Assembly: GCA_964525785.1 (NCBI GenBank)
Contig: CAZGIX010000008.1
Span: 1 to 53,768 of the forward strand
Length of the DNA: 53,768 bases
Reading direction: 5' to 3'
DNA from: JAQBDA01 sp964525785
Lineage (GTDB): Bacteria; Chloroflexota; Anaerolineae; Anaerolineales; UBA4823
Under the pieces are notes generated by a model. The model was given only the letters and a program-made list of their open reading frames with translations, ran no database searches and had not been told where the DNA came from. The position numbers and the translations under genes were made by a program. Positions within the stretch are counted from its first letter, which is position 1. Each line of letters begins with the position of its first letter. Shown here piece after piece: positions 15,948-22,589 of the stretch.

Positions 15948-16922
15948 ATGAGCCTCAAACAAATCTTTGAATCCCATCCTGAGCGCCGCTATATCATGTT
16001 CGGCGGCAAGGGCGGCCTGGGAAAAACTACTTTCTCAGCAGCAACTGCATATTGGCTGGCATCTCAGGGGAAGCGGGTGCTGGTCTTCTCGGTCGATCCT
16101 CAAGCCAGCTTGACGGATATCTTCCAAATGGATATCTTCGGCAAAGGGGCGGTCAAGATCATGGACAACCTGTGGGCGCAGGAGATCGACGCCGACAAGC
16201 ATATCAAGCAGTATCAGAATGAAATCCGCCAGAAGATCCTGGATATGTATGGCTTAGACCAGGTGCCAGACGAGATCGAGCAGTACATCCAGGCGGCATC
16301 CGCCGAGCCAGCGATGGAGGAGAGCGCCATCTTTGATGCGGTTGTCGATATTGTCGTCGAAGGTAATTATGATTATTACATCTACGATCTGGTTCCCCTG
16401 GGTCACGCGCTGTATTACCTGAGCATGGGAAAGGTCTATGACGAGTGGATCAACAAGATCACCCAGCTGCGTGAGGAAATGCGCGAGTACGAAGAAATGG
16501 TCTCTCGTTTGAAACGCGAGAAGGAGACAGAAGAAGACGCGATTTTAACGGAATTGCAGTATATCCGCTCACGCATCAATGCTTCCTCCCGTATTCTAAC
16601 CGACCGTGAGAAGACAGCGTTCTTTTTTGTGATTATCCCTGAGGAGATGATCCTGCTAGACACGCAAAAAGCCGCCGGGTTGTTTGCCAAGTTTGACGTA
16701 CCCATCTCCGGGTACGTGGTTAACCGGGTTGTGCCGCAAGAGCTTATGGATCAGGAAATCCCAGCATATTTACGCAACCGGATCGAGATGCAGGGACGAT
16801 ACATGACGGAAATCCAGCAGATGTTCGGTAAGGATGTTGCTGCTTACGTCCCCGAGCTGGAACGCGATGTCACCGGGCTTCCGATGATCGAGAAGCTGGC
16901 GAAAATCATGTACGGCGAGTGA
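15948..16922 (+). CDS. ArsA/Get3-family ATPase 1
   Basis: Soluble deviant-Walker (SIMIBI class) ATPase, 324 aa, the single-domain ArsA/Get3 size. Walker A is GGKGGLGKTT (19-28). Switch I retains the catalytic Asp (VDPQASLTD, Asp50). Switch II reads DLVPLGHALYY (from Asp147) in place of the usual DTAPTGHTLR. A nucleotide-base Asn is present in YVVNR. A charged helical insert lies at about 180-205. No cysteine occurs in the chain, so neither the arsenite-binding thiols of ArsA nor the zinc CxxC of Get3 is present. An arsenite pump is therefore unlikely, and a protein-targeting or assembly role with the twin small proteins is more plausible. Confidence 0.88.
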   Translation: MSLKQIFESHPERRYIMFGGKGGLGKTTFSAATAYWLASQGKRVLVFSVDPQASLTDIFQMDIFGKGAVKIMDNLWAQEIDADKHIKQYQNEIRQKILDMYGLDQVPDEIEQYIQAASAEPAMEESAIFDAVVDIVVEGNYDYYIYDLVPLGHALYYLSMGKVYDEWINKITQLREEMREYEEMVSRLKREKETEEDAILTELQYIRSRINASSRILTDREKTAFFFVIIPEEMILLDTQKAAGLFAKFDVPISGYVVNRVVPQELMDQEIPAYLRNRIEMQGRYMTEIQQMFGKDVAAYVPELERDVTGLPMIEKLAKIMYGE

Positions 16923-16931
16923 GGTGTGATA

Positions 16932-17912
16932 ATGAGCCCGATTGATACTTCGATGACCCAATACATCCAGGAGCATCCCCAGTTGCAGTTTTTATTCTTC
17001 GGAGGCAAAGGCGGGGTCGGTAAAACCGTCATGGCAGGCAGCACAGCGCTCTGGTTGGCGAACCAGGGGAAGCGGGTTATGCTCGCATCGACCAATCCCG
17101 TGCACAGCCTGAGTGGGCTGTTGGGTCAAGACGTTTACGGGAAGCCAACCGTCGTGACAGGCGCCACGAACCTGTGGGCGTACGAGATCGACACCAAGGA
17201 AACGATCGAGCGCTCCAAGCAGGAGATCCGCGAGAAAATCCAGTGGTTCCTGAAGTTCGCGGATATTTCTACCAAGGCGGAAGAATTTGTCGAATCAGCG
17301 ACCATGAACCCGGCTTTTGAGGAATCTGCCATGTTCGAAAATATGGTGGATTTGATGACGAAGAAAGAATATGATACGTATATCTTTGATACGGCCCCGA
17401 CCGCGAATGCCCGCCGCTTGCTGGGCATGTCGCAGGTGTACTCATTGTGGGTCAACAAGATGATGAAGAGCCGTGAGGAAGCGCGCTCCCTGCGGGAGCT
17501 GCTTTCGTTCACAAAGAAAAAGGAAGCTGACCCGTTGATGGAGTACCTGGTTTCCTTCCGGGATCGGATGGGACATGCCCGCGAGCTGCTCACTGACCCG
17601 GCGCTGACAGCCTTCTTCTTTGTCACACTGCCGGAGGCGCTGCCGATCGCTGTCATCACGCGGTTCATTGGCTGGTTCCACGAATTCGGCATCCCGGTTG
17701 GAGGGGTGGTCATCAATATGCTGATCGATCATTCCCAGATCAAAGAGGACGCGCCTGAGTTTGTACACAACCGGGTAGCCATGCAGGATCGTTATATGGA
17801 AGACATCTGGGAAAAGTTCGATGGCATGGTGCGCTCGATCGTCCCTCTCTACGAGACAGAGGTGCGCGGCGTGCCCATGCTCGCACGCTTATCAGAGCAT
17901 CTTTTTATATAG
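16932..17912 (+). CDS. ArsA/Get3-family ATPase 2 (altered switch I)
   Basis: Paralog of the preceding ATPase, 326 aa from ATG 16932 (GAGGTG 5 bases upstream; GTG 16926 is the alternative). Walker A is GGKGGVGKTV (24-33). Switch I is STNPVHSLSG, with Asn55 where Get3/ArsA have the hydrolytic Asp of TDP. Switch II keeps DTAPT (from Asp153) but continues ANARRLL instead of GHTLR. The Asn of VVIN is retained. There is no cysteine. In yeast Get3 the equivalent Asp-to-Asn change blocks ATP hydrolysis, so this subunit may bind but not hydrolyse ATP. A heterodimer with ATPase 1, each contributing different intact motifs, is inferred. Confidence 0.88.
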   Translation: MSPIDTSMTQYIQEHPQLQFLFFGGKGGVGKTVMAGSTALWLANQGKRVMLASTNPVHSLSGLLGQDVYGKPTVVTGATNLWAYEIDTKETIERSKQEIREKIQWFLKFADISTKAEEFVESATMNPAFEESAMFENMVDLMTKKEYDTYIFDTAPTANARRLLGMSQVYSLWVNKMMKSREEARSLRELLSFTKKKEADPLMEYLVSFRDRMGHARELLTDPALTAFFFVTLPEALPIAVITRFIGWFHEFGIPVGGVVINMLIDHSQIKEDAPEFVHNRVAMQDRYMEDIWEKFDGMVRSIVPLYETEVRGVPMLARLSEHLFI

Positions 17913-17931
17913 ATCGGAGATCTGATACCCT

Positions 17932-18723
17932 ATGGATTTACAACTGCAAGGCAAACGCGCCTTAGTTACTGGTGCCAGCCGCGGTTTAGGCTATGCCACA
18001 GCTCGCGGCCTGGCTTTAGAGGGCTGCCGGGTGGCGATCAATAGCCGGGACGAGGAGAAGATCAGCCGCGCGGCACAGACACTCTCTGTCGAGAGTGGGA
18101 GCCAGGTGATCGGTCTGGCAGGCGATGTCGTTGATCCGGTCGTGCCGGAACAGCTCTTGAAGCAAACCGTGCAGGCATTTGGCGGGCTGGACCTGCTGGT
18201 CACCAACTCCGGTGGACCACCTTCCGGTAAATTTGAGGGCTTCGACGATGACACCTGGCAGCAGGCGGTCGAGCTGAATTTAATGAGCCACGTACGCCTG
18301 ATCAGGGCGGCTTTGCCCTATCTGCGCCAATCGACATCTGCCAGCGTATTGACGATCACATCCTACTCAGTGAAGCAGCCCATACCCAACCTGGTGCTAT
18401 CCAACAGCGTTCGTGCTGCCACCGTAGGGCTGACGAAGTCCCTGGCGCTCGAATTGGGCTCTGAAGGCATCCGTTTCAATTCCATTTTACCTGCCTGGAC
18501 CGAGACTGAGCGCGTCTATGATCTGATGGCATATCGCGCTAAGATGAATGGCACTACTGTAGAGGAAGAGATTGCCAGGCAGTCACAGGACAGCCCATTT
18601 GTGCGCATGGGCACCCCGGAAGAATTTGCCAATGCGGCTGTCTTTCTTCTGTCACCTGCTGCCGGATACATCACCGGAGTGATGCTGTCTGTAGATGGAG
18701 GCATGTATAAAGGTACGCTTTAG
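17932..18723 (+). CDS. SDR-family oxidoreductase lacking the catalytic Tyr-Lys pair
   Basis: Short-chain dehydrogenase/reductase fold of 263 aa with the nucleotide motif TGASRGLG (13-20) and the NSGG motif near 91. The usual YxxxK is replaced: the aligned segment is SNSVRAATVGLTK, so Tyr becomes Ser and Lys becomes Arg. This resembles the beta-ketoacyl-ACP-reductase-like subgroup known for an imperfect catalytic tetrad, so its reaction cannot be named. It follows the second ATPase after 19 bp and precedes the operon terminator. Whether it works with the ATPases or is only co-transcribed is unknown. Confidence 0.87.
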   Translation: MDLQLQGKRALVTGASRGLGYATARGLALEGCRVAINSRDEEKISRAAQTLSVESGSQVIGLAGDVVDPVVPEQLLKQTVQAFGGLDLLVTNSGGPPSGKFEGFDDDTWQQAVELNLMSHVRLIRAALPYLRQSTSASVLTITSYSVKQPIPNLVLSNSVRAATVGLTKSLALELGSEGIRFNSILPAWTETERVYDLMAYRAKMNGTTVEEEIARQSQDSPFVRMGTPEEFANAAVFLLSPAAGYITGVMLSVDGGMYKGTL

Positions 18724-18742
18724 GATTAGGCGATGCCTGACC

Positions 18743-18790
18743 AAAACAGGGGTGCAGCTGCCAGGCTGGCAGCCGCAACCCTGTTTTTTA
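18743..18790 (+). terminator. Strong intrinsic terminator of the ArsA-like operon
   Basis: AAAACAGGG pairs with CCCTGTTTT and, inside it, GCTGCC pairs with GGCAGC, making a long stem followed by TTTTTTATT. It lies between the convergent SDR gene and rsfS, and would also work in the reverse direction. Confidence 0.88.
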
Positions 18791-18811
18791 TTGCATGTAT
18801 TAATCAATTCG

Positions 18812-19156
18812 TTATTGCAGGTGCACCAGCACTTTACCTTGCGACCACAGCTCTTCCAGGCGATAGTAGTCACGCCGGTCCGGGGAGAAAAGGTGCAGGA
18901 TGACATCCCCGCAGTCTACCAGCATCCAGCCATCCTGTGGTTTGCCTTCCACTCGCGCTGAGGTCTGGTAGGCCTTGTGAATTCGCTCCACTGCCGCATC
19001 CGCCAGCGCCTGAAGCATCCGGTCGCTGGTACCGGAGCAGATGACGAAGTAATCTGCAAACGCTGCAATCCCCTGGATATCCAATAGAACGATATCTTCA
19101 CCTTTCTTCTCTTCCAGTGCGTCAATAATCGTGCGAGAAATTTCTAATGCGTCCAG
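18812..19156 (-). CDS. rsfS: Ribosomal silencing factor RsfS (apparent CTG start)
   Basis: RsfS binds ribosomal protein L14 and blocks 30S-50S joining when nutrients are low. The core is typical: LLDIQGIAAFADYFVICSGTSD, then GWMLVDCGDVILHLF and the RDYYRLEELW end. An ATG or GTG start is absent from the N-terminal part. The frame extends upstream to a TGA with the conserved helix LEISRTIIDALEEKKGEDIV intact, and the only start that keeps this helix is CTG at 19156, 6 bases after GGAGAGG. An internal TTG at 19084 would delete the helix. Length from CTG is 114 aa, normal for the family. Confidence 0.88.
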   Translation of the reverse strand: MDALEISRTIIDALEEKKGEDIVLLDIQGIAAFADYFVICSGTSDRMLQALADAAVERIHKAYQTSARVEGKPQDGWMLVDCGDVILHLFSPDRRDYYRLEELWSQGKVLVHLQ

Positions 19157-19195
19157 ATGTCACCTCTCCAGAATGGTTTATATATTTAACCTCAG

Positions 19196-19283
19196 TTCGG
19201 GATAAGAGAAGGATGTGGGTGTTTCGGGCGGCGTAGCCGCCCGAAATCCCCACATCGCTCCGTCTCTCTTTTCTTATCCTGAA
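19196..19283. repeat. Long interrupted palindrome between thpR and rsfS
   Basis: About 88 bp able to fold into one hairpin. The outer arms TTCGGGATAAGAGAAG and its imperfect complement lie at the ends. Middle arms are GATGTGGG / CCCCACATC. The inner arm is a perfect 11-bp stem TTTCGGGCGGC / GCCGCCCGAAA with a 3-base loop. No T-tract follows on the minus strand. It could be a REP/MITE-like element, an RNA stability element or a processing site. Confidence 0.75.
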
Positions 19284-19293
19284 TTCACGTTAT

Positions 19294-19887
19294 TTACTCA
19301 GGTGGGCGTTGTGCCAGGCTGGAAGAAAATAAGGAAGTATATACAGCGCCACTGGGATGTAGGTCACTGCGGTAGAAGTGTACTTCCTGGATCCTGGCCG
19401 CGCCGACAAAGCCAACCTTATATGTATTCAGCATTTCACTGATGCGCCGCAGATCATCCGGTCCCGCGTTGCGTGATACCCGCCCAACTGTCAGGTGCGG
19501 AGAGAAAGGACGATCCTCTTTGGGATATCCCAGGCGTGCGGTTTCGTTGTCAATACCCCGCTGCAAGGCCGTCAGCTCAGGCGGTGCCTGAACGCTCACC
19601 CAGATTACACGCGGGCGCTTCACAGACGGAAAAGCACCCAGCTCACCCGCACTGATCTCAAATGACAAGTGGCTGGCAGATTCCACCTCGATGATTTTCT
19701 TTAATACATCTAAATTCGAGATCGATACATCTCCCAAGAACTTGAGCGTGATATGGATATTATTGACCGGAACCCAACGAACCGGAACACCTTTCAATCC
19801 CTGCTGCAAGTCCCTGGAGATCACCTCCAGCTTATTAAAAATTTCTGGAGAAATATTGACTGCGATAAATGCACGGAGAACAGACAT
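19294..19887 (-). CDS. thpR: RNA 2',3'-cyclic phosphodiesterase (2'-5' RNA ligase family)
   Basis: 2H phosphoesterase of 197 aa that opens 2',3'-cyclic phosphates on RNA ends. Both HxTx motifs are present: HITLKFLGD at about 45-48 and HLTVGRV near 152-155. The N-terminus LRAFIAVNIS and the TLARL-like helix fit the ThpR/LigT family. It sits 18 bp downstream of the response regulator stop and upstream of the palindromic element. The in vivo substrate is unknown for most members. Confidence 0.9.
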   Translation of the reverse strand: MSVLRAFIAVNISPEIFNKLEVISRDLQQGLKGVPVRWVPVNNIHITLKFLGDVSISNLDVLKKIIEVESASHLSFEISAGELGAFPSVKRPRVIWVSVQAPPELTALQRGIDNETARLGYPKEDRPFSPHLTVGRVSRNAGPDDLRRISEMLNTYKVGFVGAARIQEVHFYRSDLHPSGAVYTSLFSSSLAQRPPE

Positions 19888-19905
19888 CAGCTCACCGGAC
19901 CAGTC

Positions 19906-20289
19906 TCAGGATAACACCTTCTGGACAGTTGCTTTCAAGTCTTTATATGTCACGGGTTTGGTCAGATAGGCAGTCGCGCCTGCTTCCAGACCTTCCTTGA
20001 TATCTTCAGGTCGGCTTCTTGCAGAAACCACGATTACGGGTATATGCACCAACCGGGGATCCCGGCGCATCAGGCGCAGCACATCCAGACCGGATAGATC
20101 AGGCATCATCATGTCCAGAATTACCGCAGCAGGGGAGCTGTTCATGATCAGGCTGAGGGCTGTTTTACCACCCATAGACTTAACTGCCTGAAAACCACTC
20201 AAACGGATCATCTCCGCGATCATTTCAGCCGTCTCCGGCTCATCTTCAACGACAACGACTGTTTCTTCTAGTGGCAGCACTCTGTTCAT
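19906..20289 (-). CDS. Single-domain response regulator
   Basis: Stand-alone receiver (CheY-like) domain with no output domain, about 127 aa. The acidic pocket is EDE near residues 14-16, the phospho-acceptor Asp is in VILDMMMPD (Asp59), the switch Ser is in VVSA (89) and the Lys is in YLTKP (111). ATG 20289 is used; a GTG at 20310 adds seven residues and no clear Shine-Dalgarno decides. There is no histidine kinase nearby, so its partner is encoded elsewhere or it acts by protein contact. Confidence 0.88.
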   Translation of the reverse strand: MNRVLPLEETVVVVEDEPETAEMIAEMIRLSGFQAVKSMGGKTALSLIMNSSPAAVILDMMMPDLSGLDVLRLMRRDPRLVHIPVIVVSARSRPEDIKEGLEAGATAYLTKPVTYKDLKATVQKVLS

Positions 20290-20392
20290 ATCGCCATCAT
20301 CTGGCAGCACATCAGCAACTCCGGATTAGTGCGCAGGTATATTCACCTGAATTCTACCTTAATCTCGCAGATGGTGAAACCGAGCCGAGGAC

Positions 20393-21748
20393 TCATAATT
20401 CAAGCAAACGCTGGTAATCTTGCGGTGTGTCCACATCCAGAAGCACGGCAGGATCGTGCCACTGCACCCACTCAACCGGGTATTTAGCGAACAGCGACCT
20501 GCCTCCCGTATCTCCCTGGAGCAACATCAAAGCAGGAAATGTCTGCCGGTCGAAGAGAACCGGGTTGGCGCGCTGACCATCCACCATGGGGGCGACCAGC
20601 GGCGCCAGGCTGGCTGCATGCGTTTCAACCAGCGCCTGTACAAGGCCGGGCGGGATCTGCGGCTGATCACCGAGCATGAATACCGCCGCGCCGATCTCAT
20701 CGGGGAGAGCACTCAAACCCGCCTTGAGCGAGGTGCTCTGACCATCTGCCCAACCTTGGTTTTCGACAACCAGCGCTCCCAGGTCTTCTACTTCTGAGCG
20801 GATGTACGCGTTGTACTCGCCAGCAACTACCACCAGCGGATCAAGACCCGCAAACCGCGCCGCACGCGTTACATGGCGGATGATCGCCTCCCCTTTCCAA
20901 GGCAGCAATAGTTTTGGCTGCCCATAGCGAATAGCGCCTCCAGCCGCCAGGATAACTCCGGCAGTTCGCTCATGCACTGCCGCCACCCCGCCTACCGACG
21001 AACCTCGGGAGGGAAGGGCTTTCTCGCCTGGAGGCGCCAGAGAGGCGACCAGGACCGCAGCATACTGCTGGAGGAGATTGCGAGCGATCTTGCCTGCCCG
21101 AGCCTGCATCTCAGGATTATCTGCCTGATTGAGCAGTACAATCCTGCGGGCAGCTTTTGGAATACCCTTTAACCCGCCCTCCGGATGGATCAGCAGCCGA
21201 ACCAGGTCATCTTCACCAACCACGTCGCCGGCAGCCAGACCTGTTAGCTCCGAGAAACGACCGGGACGGTGAATCCAATCTTCCGATAGATGTCTCCCTA
21301 ATCCGGATAGACCCGCGCACACCACCACCTCGTCGCAAAAATCCGGGATGGCAGGCTCGTGGCTGGCGGGAGCTTTCAATGGTCGCTGGCGTGATCCATC
21401 TGCTTCCACGAGAAGCGGGCAGTGAAGCAGGCTTGCCAATTCGCTCAGGCGCCGCAGGGCAACGGGAGGCAGCCCCTGTGTACGACCAGAGCTATACAAA
21501 GCTCCAGTAATTAGCAGCACTTCAGGATCGATATTTTCAGCCGCTGGCAGATCCTCAGGCACATCCACGACCAGCCAGCGATCGGCAAGGCTCGTCTGGT
21601 AGTCGGCCATGTGTGTGCTGGCAGTTACCAGGACTGGCGGGTCGCAAAGGCGGGCAAGCTGAAAGATCGCGGTGGATTTTCCTCCCGCCCCGACGAAAGC
21701 CAGCCGCGACGAGCGCTTTATGCGCAGCGCTTTGTACAAATCCATCAT
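20393..21748 (-). CDS. YqeC-MocA fusion, selenium/molybdenum hydroxylase maturation
   Basis: About 451 aa joining two proteins usually encoded apart. The N-terminal half (to about 245) is YqeC-like, with a P-loop-type VGAGGKSTAIFQLAR and VEADGSRQRPLKAP, the family linked to selenium-dependent molybdenum hydroxylases. The C-terminal half (about 265-450) is a MobA/MocA nucleotidyltransferase: GVILAAGGAIRYGQPKLLL, MLGDQPQIP and DTPQDY. MocA adds CMP to molybdopterin, making the cytosine-dinucleotide cofactor. It starts 22 bp after the yqeB stop; ATGs at 21757, 21748 and 21745 are all possible. The context of Mo hydroxylases on both sides agrees with the function. Confidence 0.88.
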   Translation of the reverse strand: MMDLYKALRIKRSSRLAFVGAGGKSTAIFQLARLCDPPVLVTASTHMADYQTSLADRWLVVDVPEDLPAAENIDPEVLLITGALYSSGRTQGLPPVALRRLSELASLLHCPLLVEADGSRQRPLKAPASHEPAIPDFCDEVVVCAGLSGLGRHLSEDWIHRPGRFSELTGLAAGDVVGEDDLVRLLIHPEGGLKGIPKAARRIVLLNQADNPEMQARAGKIARNLLQQYAAVLVASLAPPGEKALPSRGSSVGGVAAVHERTAGVILAAGGAIRYGQPKLLLPWKGEAIIRHVTRAARFAGLDPLVVVAGEYNAYIRSEVEDLGALVVENQGWADGQSTSLKAGLSALPDEIGAAVFMLGDQPQIPPGLVQALVETHAASLAPLVAPMVDGQRANPVLFDRQTFPALMLLQGDTGGRSLFAKYPVEWVQWHDPAVLLDVDTPQDYQRLLEL

Positions 21749-21770
21749 GAGAACCATCGATCAGGAATAA

Positions 21771-22586
21771 TCATCCGGTCCATAGATACGAGCGCAGCTC
21801 GATGCGCGAAAGGATCGCCTCCAGCACACCGCCGCCAACCGCCAGCGATTTGTCCGACACAAGCCGGCAGTAGCTCGGATCGCCGCGCGGATCGACATCA
21901 CCGATCTTGGAACCCTCTTTCACAACCAGGCCTTCGCGGAGCATACCGCGCAGCACACCGTCGAATGGGGCCAACACGGGTACCCCATCCACCTCGGCCA
22001 GGACCTGACCGCGCTTGACAATCTCCCCGATCTCCCGTTTCACTTGAAGGGCGCCATCTTGGGGAGCCCGCAGCACCCTGTCTGCCCCCTGCCCTGCCAC
22101 AGCATCCGGCCGGCCTGTATCCGGCTCTGCCGAGCCCTGCCATAAGACACGCCCCAGGGTATGGCCGCGCTTCGTCTCCACCACGGCATGGCAGTTCTCT
22201 CCAACGGTAAAGCCCGGTCCTAACCCGATGATCAGCTTGATGGGCGTTTTAATCAGCTCAGCGGTGCGCTTGAGCATACGCGCGTCAACGACCACATGGG
22301 GATGCAGCGCTGGGATTGCCGCACCGTCCGGATCCAGGAGCACCGGAATGGCCCCCTTCGACATAACCTGCAGGATGCGCAGCGTATCAGTGGGATCGGT
22401 CACCCGGCGGGCGCTGACCTCTTCAACCGTTGTCTCGCCGGTGTAAACCGCCTCGGAAAACGAAACCGTGCGGCGCACTGCCAGCGGCTCTGGCAGCTCG
22501 GTAATGACTATACGCAGCCCGGCGCGGTGCAGCCGCAGCGCCACTCCGCTGGCCAGATCTCCACCACCTCGTATTATGATGATCAT
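21771..22586 (-). CDS. yqeB: YqeB/EF2563-type selenium-dependent molybdenum hydroxylase accessory protein
   Basis: Accessory protein of the EF2563/YqeB family, co-occurring with selenium-dependent molybdenum hydroxylases; its biochemical role is not settled. The 271 aa chain opens with IIIRGGGDLASGVALRLHRAG, a nucleotide-binding-like motif, followed by ITELPEPLAVRR and SFSEAVYTGE. The centre has IIGLGPGF and HAVVETKRGHTLGRV, and the end is LAVGGGVLEAI. AGGA lies 6 bases before the ATG. It starts 3 bp after the PEP carboxylase stop and precedes the YqeC-MocA fusion, so they are one transcript. Confidence 0.9.
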   Translation of the reverse strand: MIIIIRGGGDLASGVALRLHRAGLRIVITELPEPLAVRRTVSFSEAVYTGETTVEEVSARRVTDPTDTLRILQVMSKGAIPVLLDPDGAAIPALHPHVVVDARMLKRTAELIKTPIKLIIGLGPGFTVGENCHAVVETKRGHTLGRVLWQGSAEPDTGRPDAVAGQGADRVLRAPQDGALQVKREIGEIVKRGQVLAEVDGVPVLAPFDGVLRGMLREGLVVKEGSKIGDVDPRGDPSYCRLVSDKSLAVGGGVLEAILSRIELRSYLWTG

Positions 22587-22589
22587 AAT

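Noticed and set aside
15948..17912. Arsenic resistance operon
   Set aside because: The ATPases lack cysteines for arsenite, and no arsB, acr3, arsR or arsC gene is near.
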